From positions 1 through 39,348 of the forward strand of contig NZ_SOZA01000045.1 in NCBI RefSeq assembly GCF_004519305.1: 39,348 nucleotides of DNA, in the 5' to 3' direction. This document shows positions 1-6,682 of this stretch, one piece after another. The first letter of the stretch is position 1. The number at the start of each line of letters is the position of its first letter. The position numbers and the translations under genes were made by a program. This DNA is from Pseudomonas sp. RIT623. Its GTDB lineage: Bacteria; Pseudomonadota; Gammaproteobacteria; Pseudomonadales; Pseudomonadaceae. Under the pieces are notes generated by a model. It ran no database searches. It saw nothing but the letters and a program-made list of their open reading frames with translations, and had not been told where the DNA came from.

Positions 1-20
1 TTTGATGTCGAAGTGCCAAA

Positions 21-40
21 TCAGGTCTGGTCAGGTCTGG
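21..40. repeat. 10-bp tandem duplication
   Basis: TCAGGTCTGG occurs twice back to back inside the dead transposase. The ancestral reading is PNQVWCGDITYVW, so the second copy is an insertion that shifts the frame by one. Confidence 0.85.
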
Positions 41-62
41 TGTGGCGACATCACCTATGTCT

Positions 63-108
63 GGGCATAGGGCATAGGGCATAGGGCATAGGGCATAGGG
101 CATAGGGC
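63..108. repeat. 7-bp tandem repeat (GGGCATA)6 + GGGC
   Basis: Six exact copies of GGGCATA (63-104) are followed by a partial GGGC (105-108). In intact relatives this spot should encode VWAxGxWHYL, where GGGCACAGGGC already has two GGGC words 7 bp apart; slippage on that seed would give the array. The five extra units add 35 bp and each second unit brings an in-frame TAG. Confidence 0.95.
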
Positions 109-554
109 AAATGGCATTATCTGGCAGTTGTCCTGGATCTCACGCAGAGTGGTGGGTTGGGCCTTATTAGAGAAGCCGGATGCAGACCTGGTGGTCAAAG
201 CGCTGGAGGTGGCTTACGAACAACGCGGAAAGCCCCAAGGACTACTTTCCACTCTGACAGGGCCCGCAATATGGCAGCCGTCAGTTCCGCCAGAGACTGT
301 GGCGCTACCGCATGGGCCAGAGCATGAGCCGCCGAGGCAACTGCTGGGATAATGCACCGATGGAGCGAGTATTTCGCAACTTGAAATCAGAGTGGATACC
401 GACCACGGGCTACCTGACCGAGCAGCAAGCTCAACGAGACATTGGCCAGTACCTGACGAACCACTACAACTGGATCTGACCTCATCAGTTCAACGATGGA
501 CTGGCTCCGGCGAAAGCTGAAGAAAAACTCAAAATCTTGTCCGGGATGAGTTGA

Positions 555-796
555 CCACTACATAGAGGCGCCTACGAAACTAGGGACGCCTGCCATTGAT
601 CGCTCAAGCTTATGCAGTACGTGTAGGATGTAACGCCTCGAGAGATAAGGCAATTTACTATTGCTTTCAAATGAAAATTAATCTTATTAGTATTTGTGTG
701 TTTTGACTCCTCAAGTGTGTCATAAAGCTGCCGATACAGAGCTAGGTTCAGCGCCTACCGTGCGAGAAAGTAACTCCAAAATGGACAGTTAATTCA
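555..796. other. AT-rich gap with no gene recognised
   Basis: This stretch between the transposase remnant and the membrane protein gene is clearly richer in A+T than the rest of the window, especially 640-730. No ORF of note, tRNA or clear promoter pair was found. It may be the boundary DNA of an insertion and contains the leader of the next gene. Confidence 0.5.
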
Positions 797-1579
797 ATGA
801 TTTCGAAGTGGATGTCGAAGCTCCCCTACTTGAGCGCTTCTGTTGTATTCGTAGTAGCGTTGTACCTCCTCTGCGCTGTCGATAACTACGCCTGGGTCGA
901 GTCCTCGTCCCTCAAATGGCTGGTCACCGAGCAGATCCTGAGCACGAATGAAGACTCCTTCCTCGAGGTGCTCTCAGCGGTGCTGTGGGCCGTGGCCTTC
1001 GGCCTGTTCGTCAGTCTGTTCATGCGTTCGCGCTCCACCGTGGAGCGCTGCTGGCTAGCCCTCTACGCTGCTGTCAGCCTGTTCGCGTTCGGTGAAGAAA
1101 CCAGCTGGGGCTACCACTGGTTCGATTACACCGACGCGGTGCCGCTGCTGACCTCGCACAATGCCCAGGGCGAGACCAACCTGCACAACATCAATGTGGC
1201 GGAAATCCTCGGGGTCAGTAGTGAAGCCAGTTACTACTATTACCTGGAAAACGTTTCGCACCTGCTCAACCCGCTGTTCTATTTGTTCCTGTCCGGCCTC
1301 TGGCTGGGCTTGCCGTTGCTGAAGATGTCCGGTGCGTTCAGGTCGATGAGCCTGCTGCGCGACATGCCGGTTGCCAGCACGGGGTTCCTCGCGTTTTTCT
1401 TCCTGCACTCGGTCTGCTTCATTTTTGTCGATGTGGTGCTGTTCAACGTGGGCTTCATTTACGAAATGTTCATCGCGCTGGCGGCGGTGCTGGTCGCAGC
1501 CGATATCGCTCGCACCAACGCTGCGACCGATCCCGTCGAGCTTGGCGATTCGTTGCTGCCTGCAGGGGGTATGCGCTAA
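797..1579 (+). CDS. multi-pass membrane protein of unknown function (GEExSWG / GExNxHN motifs)
   Basis: A 260-residue protein with about six hydrophobic segments (near residues 12-27, 56-75, 86-98, 150-175, 192-214 and 216-235). Between segments it carries GEETSWG (99-105) and an N-x-Q-x-E-x-N-x-HN pattern (122-131); I remember this pair as a conserved signature of a family of uncharacterised bacterial membrane proteins, and the acidic and His/Asn residues look like a possible metal or active site. The start ATG at 797 follows a weak GGACAG at 783-788. It stands alone between an IS remnant and comEA, and its base composition is lower in GC than that of its neighbours, which suggests an acquired gene, possibly part of the tail of an O-antigen locus. 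Function unknown. Confidence 0.75.
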   Translation: MISKWMSKLPYLSASVVFVVALYLLCAVDNYAWVESSSLKWLVTEQILSTNEDSFLEVLSAVLWAVAFGLFVSLFMRSRSTVERCWLALYAAVSLFAFGEETSWGYHWFDYTDAVPLLTSHNAQGETNLHNINVAEILGVSSEASYYYYLENVSHLLNPLFYLFLSGLWLGLPLLKMSGAFRSMSLLRDMPVASTGFLAFFFLHSVCFIFVDVVLFNVGFIYEMFIALAAVLVAADIARTNAATDPVELGDSLLPAGGMR

Positions 1580-1611
1580 GCGTTTAGCGAGGATGATCCC
1601 GTAAAGATCGG

Positions 1612-1631
1612 GCGCCGCGTGTGCGGCGCTT
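1612..1631 (+). terminator. candidate terminator hairpin after membrane protein gene
   Basis: Perfect 7-bp GC stem with a 4-nt loop, 33 bp after the stop codon; the missing T tract makes it uncertain. Confidence 0.35.
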
Positions 1632-1655
1632 CGCCGGCAAGGCCGGCTCCTACAG
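1631..1655. repeat. REP fragment (class B, CGCCGGCAAGCCGGCTCCTAC type)
   Basis: CGCCGGCAAGGCCGGCTCCTACAG-type half element, matching one arm of the repeats at 22961-23317 and 33134-33220. Confidence 0.7.
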
Positions 1656-1940
1656 GTTGTCCTGGGCGGGGCTGAAGGGGCGAAGTTGTAAACGAGCCTA
1701 TTGGCGCTGGTTATTTCCGTTGAGGATTTAGGCGCAATAAACTGGCGCTGTAGGCAAGCGCACCCTCAGCCGTCAGAGCTCCACTCGAACGCCCTGTCAC
1801 CCAGGGTTTGCTGGCTTGGCGGCACCTTCAACCAAGTTTACTTTTGCAATACTTGCCGAATCGCCTCCGGATTCACCCCTTGCTAGCTTGATCAGGCAGC
1901 CACGGAAACGCTGCCAACCCATTGAGCCACAGGAGTGAAC

Positions 1941-2270
1941 ATGATGCGCAACATCGTCCTTTCCCATCTGCTGCTTCCGCTATTCGCAAGCCTGGCATTC
2001 TCCGCCACCGCGGCACCTGCTACAGCAACCGTCGATTCGGTGGTGCCAGTGGTTGCCACTGCTTCTTCCTCGGTAAAGCTGAACCTCAACACCGCCGACG
2101 CCGCGACCTTGCAAAAGGCGCTCAACGGCATTGGCAAGGCCAAGGCCGACGCCATCGTGATGTACCGCGACGAGCACGGGCCATTTGCGTCGGTGGATGA
2201 GTTGCTGGAAATCAAGGGCATTGGCAAGGCGTTGCTGGACCGCAACCGTGACCAACTGACCATCGAGTAA
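1941..2270 (+). CDS. comEA: ComEA-like helix-hairpin-helix protein
   Basis: A 109-residue protein with an N-terminal signal peptide or membrane anchor (residues 1-25, ending near TAA) and a Ser/Ala/Val-rich linker. A ComEA-type HhH DNA-binding domain follows: LNLNTADAATLQKALNGIG (about 49-67) and the second hairpin LLEIKGIGKALLDR. ComEA proteins bind incoming double-stranded DNA in the periplasm during competence, though in non-competent pseudomonads the role is not settled. AGGAG at 1931-1935 points to ATG 1941 or 1944; a GTG at 1935 overlaps the ribosome-binding site and is rejected. A hairpin follows the gene. Confidence 0.88.
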   Translation: MMRNIVLSHLLLPLFASLAFSATAAPATATVDSVVPVVATASSSVKLNLNTADAATLQKALNGIGKAKADAIVMYRDEHGPFASVDELLEIKGIGKALLDRNRDQLTIE

Positions 2271-2280
2271 GCATGCGAGG

Positions 2281-2309
2281 CAGCCGGCCAGCCGCTAGGC
2301 GGTCGGCTG
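2281..2309. terminator. candidate bidirectional terminator hairpin
   Basis: CAGCCGGCC pairs with GGTCGGCTG around an inner GCC/GGC hairpin. It lies between the convergent comEA and DUF2897 genes; there is no T tract on either side. Confidence 0.45.
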
Positions 2310-2325
2310 TGAGGGGAGGGCCAGC

Positions 2326-2493
2326 TTAGCGCTCTTGCGCATCCTTGGCATCGGCCTCGGCATTGCGCTCATGCACCTTCTTCAACTGCTCGTCGGTCAA
2401 TGGCAGCTTTTTCGCCGTATCGCGCAGCAGCAGCAACCCGCCGACGATAGACCCGAGTGCGATGACAAGTATCAACCAGGCATACCAAGGCAT
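2326..2493 (-). CDS. DUF2897 family small membrane protein
   Basis: A 55-residue protein with one N-terminal membrane helix (WYAWLILVIALGSIVGGLLLL, residues 3-23 approximately) followed by a charged, Lys/Glu/Asp-rich cytoplasmic tail (KKLPLTDEQLKKVHERN). This matches the DUF2897 family of gammaproteobacteria as I remember it. The start is fixed by a consensus AGGAGG (complement of 2501-2506) seven bases before the ATG; longer versions extending to 2601 lack such a site. It is transcribed towards comEA and away from pyrF. Function unknown. Confidence 0.8.
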   Translation of the reverse strand: MPWYAWLILVIALGSIVGGLLLLRDTAKKLPLTDEQLKKVHERNAEADAKDAQER

Positions 2494-2634
2494 CGAAATT
2501 CCTCCTGAGCGTGTATAGGACGCTGCTTGCATGGCATTCGAGCCGTGCTGGCAGGTGTTGGTTCCATTATAGGAGTCGCGCTCCGGCGGGCCAATTCTCA
2601 TGACCTGCGGCCCCCAACCCGGCCCTACTTCGTT

Positions 2635-2640
2635 TACAAT
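2635..2640 (+). promoter_or_regulatory. candidate -10 element of pyrF
   Basis: TACAAT followed by a GC-rich GCGCGCC discriminator, 35 bp before the pyrF start. No convincing -35 hexamer is seen at 16-18 bp, so this is tentative. Confidence 0.35.
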
Positions 2641-2675
2641 GCGCGCCGTTTACGACTTGCCAAGAGACCCTGCCC

Positions 2676-3377
2676 ATGTCCGCCTGCCAGACGCCCCTGA
2701 TCGTCGCCCTGGATTTCCCTACCCGTGACGCCGCCCTGAAGCTGGCCGACCAGCTCGACCCTGCCCTGTGCCGGGTCAAGGTGGGCAAGGAACTGTTCAC
2801 CAGCAGCGCTGCGGGCATCGTCGAGACCTTGTGCAGCAAGGGCTTCGAAGTGTTCCTCGACCTCAAGTTCCACGATATCCCCAACACCACCGCCATGGCG
2901 GTCAAGGCCGCGGCCGAGATGGGTGTGTGGATGGTCAACGTGCATTGCTCCGGTGGCCTGCGCATGATGTCGGCTTGCCGTGAAGAGCTGGCCAAGCGCA
3001 GCGGCCCGCAGCCGTTGCTGATCGGCGTGACCGTGCTGACCAGCATGGAGCGCGAGGACCTGGCCGGTATCGGCCTGGATGTCGACCCGCAGGAGCAGGT
3101 GCTTCGCCTGGCGGCATTGGCGCAGAAGGCCGGCATGGACGGCCTGGTGTGCTCGGCGCTGGAAGCGCCGGCACTGAAGGCTGCGCATCCGTCGCTGCAA
3201 CTGGTGACCCCGGGTATTCGCCCGGCTGGCAGTGCCCAGGATGACCAGCGCCGTATCCTGACCCCGCGTCAGGCGCTGGATGCTGGCTCCGATTACCTGG
3301 TGATCGGCCGTCCGATCAGCCAGGCGGCGGATCCGGCCCAGGCGCTGGCTGCCGTGGTGGCTGAAATCCGCGGTTGA
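2676..3377 (+). CDS. pyrF: orotidine 5'-phosphate decarboxylase
   Basis: A 233-residue protein of the length usual for bacterial OMP decarboxylase, the last step of UMP synthesis (OMP to UMP plus CO2). The catalytic tetrad is visible: K38 in KVGKEL and D62-x-K64-x-x-D67 in DLKFHDIPNT. The C-terminal phosphate-binding segment DYLVIGRPI is also present, as is the PGIRP loop near residue 185. The protein folds as a (beta/alpha)8 barrel and works as a cytosolic dimer. It appears to be a single-gene unit: DUF2897 is divergent upstream and the CurA-like gene is convergent downstream, with a GC hairpin between. Confidence 0.97.
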   Translation: MSACQTPLIVALDFPTRDAALKLADQLDPALCRVKVGKELFTSSAAGIVETLCSKGFEVFLDLKFHDIPNTTAMAVKAAAEMGVWMVNVHCSGGLRMMSACREELAKRSGPQPLLIGVTVLTSMEREDLAGIGLDVDPQEQVLRLAALAQKAGMDGLVCSALEAPALKAAHPSLQLVTPGIRPAGSAQDDQRRILTPRQALDAGSDYLVIGRPISQAADPAQALAAVVAEIRG

Positions 3378-3390
3378 TTGGACAGCGGTG

Positions 3391-3407
3391 GGGCCGCTTT
3401 GCGGCCC
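3391..3407. terminator. GC hairpin between convergent pyrF and CurA-like gene
   Basis: GGGCCGC, loop TTT, GCGGCCC. It is embedded in a degenerate REP-like sequence (3385-3432) and may act in both directions; no T tract. Confidence 0.4.
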
Positions 3408-3446
3408 ATCGCTGGTAAGCCCGTTGCTACAGGCCCTCCGCGGCGA

Positions 3447-4448
3447 TCAAACCTTCAGCACCAACTTGCCGAAATTCTCCCCGCTGAACAGCTTGAGCAG
3501 CGTCTCGGGGAAGGTCTCCAAACCCTCCACCACATCCTCCTTGCTCTTGACCTTGCCGCTGGCCAGCCAGCCGGCCATCTCTTGCGCGGCCTTGCCGTAC
3601 TCCTTGACGTAGTCCATCACCACGAAGCCTTCCATGCGCGCGCGATTGACCAGCAGTGAAAGGTAGTTGGCCGGGCCCTTGACCGCCTCCTTGTTGTTGT
3701 ACTGGCTGATGGCGCCACAGATCACCACCCGCGCCTTGAAGTTCAGGCGCGACAGCACCGCGTCGAGGATCTCGCCACCGACGTTGTCGAAGTACACATC
3801 CACGCCATTGGGGCATTCGCGCTTGAGCCCGGCGAGCAGGTCTTCGGCCTTGTAGTCGATGACCCCGTCGAAGCCCAGCTCATCCAGCAGGTACTGGCAT
3901 TTCTGCGCGCCACCGGCAATGCCGACCACGCGGCAACCCTTGAGCTTGGCGATCTGCCCGGCAATGCTGCCAACCGCGCCGGCGGCGCCGGAGATCACCA
4001 CGGTTTCGCCGGCCTTGGGCTGGCCGACGTCGAGCAGGGCGAAGTAGGCGGTCATGCCGGTCATGCCCAGTGCCGACAGGTAGCGCGGCAGGGGGGCCAG
4101 GCGCGGGTCGATCTTGTGCAGGCCCTGGGGTTCACCAGTGAAATAGTCCTGCACGCCCAGGGCGCCGCTGACATGGTCGCCGGGCTTGTAGTCCGGATGC
4201 CTGGAGCTGACCACCTCGCCGACGCCAAGGGCACGCATTACCTGGCCCAGGCCCACCGGGGGAATATACGACTTGCCTTCGTTCATCCAGCCGCGCATGG
4301 CCGGGTCCAGCGACAGGTAAAGGTTCTTCACCAGGACCTGGCCTTCGCCCGGCTCGCTGGCGGGCACCTGCTCGTAGGTGAAGTCGTCACGGCGCACGGC
4401 GCCGACCGGGCGCTTGGTCAGCAGGAAACGGCGGTTGGTGTTGGGCAT
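3447..4448 (-). CDS. NADPH-dependent zinc-free medium-chain reductase, CurA / leukotriene B4 dehydrogenase type
   Basis: A 333-residue member of the zinc-independent MDR family that reduces activated double bonds of enones with NADPH (family knowledge; E. coli CurA is the curcumin reductase). Seen here: the N-terminal GroES-like part with SLDPAMRGWM, the nucleotide-binding GAAGAVGS loop near the middle, GCRVVGIAGG, the VDVYFDNVGGEILD segment typical of PTGR/CurA proteins, and a C-terminal GLETFPETLLKLFSGENFGKLVLKV. There are no structural zinc cysteines. The start at 4448 is set by AGGAG eight bases upstream; the longer frame to 4595 lacks support. The gene is divergent from the SDR gene, so a shared 176-bp control region is possible. 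Physiological substrate unknown. Confidence 0.9.
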   Translation of the reverse strand: MPNTNRRFLLTKRPVGAVRRDDFTYEQVPASEPGEGQVLVKNLYLSLDPAMRGWMNEGKSYIPPVGLGQVMRALGVGEVVSSRHPDYKPGDHVSGALGVQDYFTGEPQGLHKIDPRLAPLPRYLSALGMTGMTAYFALLDVGQPKAGETVVISGAAGAVGSIAGQIAKLKGCRVVGIAGGAQKCQYLLDELGFDGVIDYKAEDLLAGLKRECPNGVDVYFDNVGGEILDAVLSRLNFKARVVICGAISQYNNKEAVKGPANYLSLLVNRARMEGFVVMDYVKEYGKAAQEMAGWLASGKVKSKEDVVEGLETFPETLLKLFSGENFGKLVLKV

Positions 4449-4624
4449 GGCGAATTCTCCTGAACGAGTGTGAAGGGCTGATGATCGGCGGGTTGAATGG
4501 GGCGCGTCACGCAAGATCACCGCGAACGATAGTAGTCCAACCGTGCCCTTGATGATGCTGCCCAGCTCGATGGGGCCCTGACTAGACTCAGCCACGACTT
4601 CCCATCCTTTTGCAGGAGCCAGTG

Positions 4625-5386
4625 ATGAGCATGACTTTCTCCGGCCAGGTCGCCCTGGTCACCGGCGGCGCGGCGGGTATCGGCCGGGCCACGGCCCAGG
4701 CGTTCGCCGCCGAGGGCCTGAAGGTGGTGGTCGCCGATCGCGATGCGGTGGGCGGCGAGGCCACCGTGGCGCTGATTCGCCAGGCTGGCGGCGAGGCGCT
4801 GTTCGTCGCCTGCGACGTGACTCAGGACCGCGAGGTGCGCCAGTTGCACGAGCAAGCCATCGCAGCTTATGGTCGGCTGGACTATGCCTTCAACAACGCC
4901 GGTATCGAGATCGAGCAGGGCCGGCTGGCCGATGGCAGCGAGGCCGAGTTCGACGCGATCATGGGCGTCAACGTCAAGGGGGTGTGGCTGTGCATGAAGT
5001 ATCAGTTGCCCCTGCTGCTGGCCCAAGGTGGTGGCGCTATTGTCAACACCGCCTCGGTGGCTGGGTTGTCGGCGGCGCCGAAGATGAGCATTTACGCCGC
5101 TTCCAAGCATGCGGTGATCGGCCTGACCAAGTCGGCGGCCATCGAATATGCGAAGAAGGGCATCCGGGTCAACGCGGTGTGCCCGGCGGTGATCGATACC
5201 GACATGTTCCGCCGCGCCTACGAGGCCGATCCGCGCAAGGCCGAGTTCGCCGCGGCAATGCACCCGGTCGGGCGCATCGGCAAGGTCGAGGAGATCGCCA
5301 GCGCGGTGCTGTACCTGTGCAGCGATGGCGCGGCGTTCACCACCGGGCACAGCCTCACCGTCGACGGCGGTGCCCTGGCGATCTGA
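4625..5386 (+). CDS. short-chain dehydrogenase/reductase (classical SDR)
   Basis: A 253-residue classical SDR. The Rossmann cofactor motif TGGAAGIG, the NNAG motif, the catalytic Ser in NTASVAG and the YAASK active site are all in order, and the C-terminal LTVDGG is present. The acidic residue after beta-2 (VVADRD) suggests preference for NAD(H). CAGGAG at 4613-4618 supports ATG 4625; the ATG at 4631 is an alternative. The start at TTG 4610 overlaps the ribosome-binding site and is rejected. The gene is divergent from the CurA-like reductase and ends only 6 bp from the convergent MFS gene. The oxidoreductase substrate cannot be told from sequence. Confidence 0.9.
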   Translation: MSMTFSGQVALVTGGAAGIGRATAQAFAAEGLKVVVADRDAVGGEATVALIRQAGGEALFVACDVTQDREVRQLHEQAIAAYGRLDYAFNNAGIEIEQGRLADGSEAEFDAIMGVNVKGVWLCMKYQLPLLLAQGGGAIVNTASVAGLSAAPKMSIYAASKHAVIGLTKSAAIEYAKKGIRVNAVCPAVIDTDMFRRAYEADPRKAEFAAAMHPVGRIGKVEEIASAVLYLCSDGAAFTTGHSLTVDGGALAI

Positions 5387-5392
5387 GGGGTG

Positions 5393-6592
5393 TCAGGCGG
5401 TGCGGGAGCGGGCATCTACCAGCGCGAGGGCCTTGGCCGATCTCGACAAGGCCAGAGCCACTGCCGCGCACCCTAGAACCAACAGACCGCCGAACACCAT
5501 CAGCGCCATCCGTGCCCCCAGATGGTCGCTGAGCAGCCCGGTGAAGATCACCGGCAGGCTGAAGCCCAGGTAGGCCAGCAGGAAGAACCCGGCGCTGGCC
5601 CGGGTCTTCTCGCTGCCGGCCAACTGGTTCACCGCCGCCAGCCCGCCCAGGTAGATAAAACCGTAGCAGGCACTGCTGGCGGCGAACGCGCCCAGCAATA
5701 CCCCGGCAAGGTTGCCGCGATCGGCGCCCCAGGCCAGCAGGGCATAGCTGCATGGCAGTATCAGCAGGCCGAGCAACGTTGCCCGGACGCTGGCCATGCG
5801 CCGCGCCAGGGGCTGGAACAGCAGCCCGCAACTGATCACGCAGAAGGTCGAGAACCCGGACCAGGCGCTCAGCCCGTGCTGGCGCAAAATTCCCGGCAGC
5901 AGGGCGATGACCAGGCCGACACAGGCCCAGGCCAGCAGGATCGCCAGGCCATAGGCCAGGCTGCCGGTGGGGTAGCAGGGCAGGCGCAGCATGGCGCCGC
6001 GTTGCGCCGGGCGCGGGTCGGGCAGGCGCGATACCAGCAGCAGGGCCAGGGCGGCCAGTGCCAGTTGCAGGTGGAAGCTGCCTGGGGTCAGGGTCGGGCC
6101 GGCCAGCAGGAACAGGCTGGTCAGCGCCGCGCCCAGGCCGAAGCCCAGCGAGGTGCTGGCGGTTACCCAGGTGGCGGCCTGGCCGCTGTCGCCAGGCGCC
6201 ATCAACTCGCCCATGTAAGCGGTGGCGGTGGCCGAGGCCAGACCGGTGCCCAGGCCCAGGAACAGCCGCGCCACGCCCAGTGAGGTGAGGCTCGGCGACA
6301 ACAGCATGATCAGGGTGGCGAGCATCGACAGGGCGAGGGCGGCCAGAATCAACGGCCGGCGCCCGATCCGGTCAGCCAGCCCGCCCAGGGCCAGCAGCAC
6401 CGGCAACACGCCGAGCACATAGCCGGAGAAGGCCACGGCGGTGGCCGCGGCGCCGCGCCCGGAAAGCTCGGCGTAGGTGATGTACAACGGTGCCTGCAAG
6501 TTGACCGCGAGGGTGATCAGGCATAGGGCGAAAGCCAGCAGGGCTGGGGCGTGGCGACTGGGCATCGGGCATGTCCGTACGGTGGTTTCCAT
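5393..6592 (-). CDS. MFS transporter, drug/sugar efflux type
   Basis: About 399 residues with twelve hydrophobic helices. The loop between helices 2 and 3 carries the MFS motif A (GGLADRIGRRPLI), and GLGTGLASATATAYMGELM resembles the fourth-helix signature. The family exports or imports small molecules with the proton gradient in the inner membrane. Two starts are possible: ATG 6592 (METTVRTCPMPSRH) or ATG 6565 (MPSRHAPALL); neither has a strong ribosome-binding site and I chose the longer. It is transcribed divergently from the MocR-type regulator at 6683, with only 90 bp between them, the usual arrangement of a transporter and its regulator. Substrate unknown. Confidence 0.88.
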   Translation of the reverse strand: METTVRTCPMPSRHAPALLAFALCLITLAVNLQAPLYITYAELSGRGAAATAVAFSGYVLGVLPVLLALGGLADRIGRRPLILAALALSMLATLIMLLSPSLTSLGVARLFLGLGTGLASATATAYMGELMAPGDSGQAATWVTASTSLGFGLGAALTSLFLLAGPTLTPGSFHLQLALAALALLLVSRLPDPRPAQRGAMLRLPCYPTGSLAYGLAILLAWACVGLVIALLPGILRQHGLSAWSGFSTFCVISCGLLFQPLARRMASVRATLLGLLILPCSYALLAWGADRGNLAGVLLGAFAASSACYGFIYLGGLAAVNQLAGSEKTRASAGFFLLAYLGFSLPVIFTGLLSDHLGARMALMVFGGLLVLGCAAVALALSRSAKALALVDARSRTA

Positions 6593-6682
6593 ACAGGATC
6601 GGGCTTCACCCCAGGGCTCGCCAAGACACACTCCGTGCGCATTTATGCTTAACTGTTTGCCTGAAATCAGCGAACACTTGCC

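Larger units (their letters stand above)
1..554 (+). pseudogene. IS3-family transposase (orfB, DDE integrase) remnant, 5' end outside window
   Basis: Pieces of one IS3-type OrfB can be read by switching frames: FDVEVPNQVW then CGDITYVW at the start, WHYLAVVLDL at about 112-141, RVVGWALLEKPDADLVVKAL at 148-207, then QYGSRQFRQRLWRYRMGQ and NCWDNAPMERVFRNLKSEW at 262-391, ending NHYNWI, stop, PHQFNDGLAPAKAEEKL and a final TGA at 552-554. Lesions seen directly: a 10-bp tandem duplication at 21-40, a TAG plus 7-bp repeat expansion at 63-108, a small deletion near 142-150, a frameshift near 258-262, and a CGA-to-TGA type stop at 477-479. The catalytic rve core is recognisable, but no functional protein can be made. 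The upstream part of the element lies outside the window, and I could not identify a terminal inverted repeat after 554. Confidence 0.9.
1580..1940. other. 361-bp gap: hairpin, REP fragment, no gene recognised
   Basis: The left part holds a strong hairpin (GCGCCGC, loop GTGT, GCGGCGC at 1612-1629), which may end transcription of the membrane protein gene although only two T residues follow it, and a REP fragment at 1631-1655. A 61-codon ORF at 1701-1886 has no ribosome-binding site or recognisable protein features and is not called. Confidence 0.5.

Noticed and set aside
63..108. CRISPR array
   Set aside because: The 7-bp units are adjacent with no spacers.
1701..1886. 61-codon plus-strand ORF
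   Set aside because: No ribosome-binding site, Cys/Trp-scattered composition, and no conserved feature; likely chance.
4449..4595. 49-residue upstream extension of the CurA-like reductase
   Set aside because: AGGAG lies just before the internal ATG 4448, and the extension has no counterpart in the MDR family.
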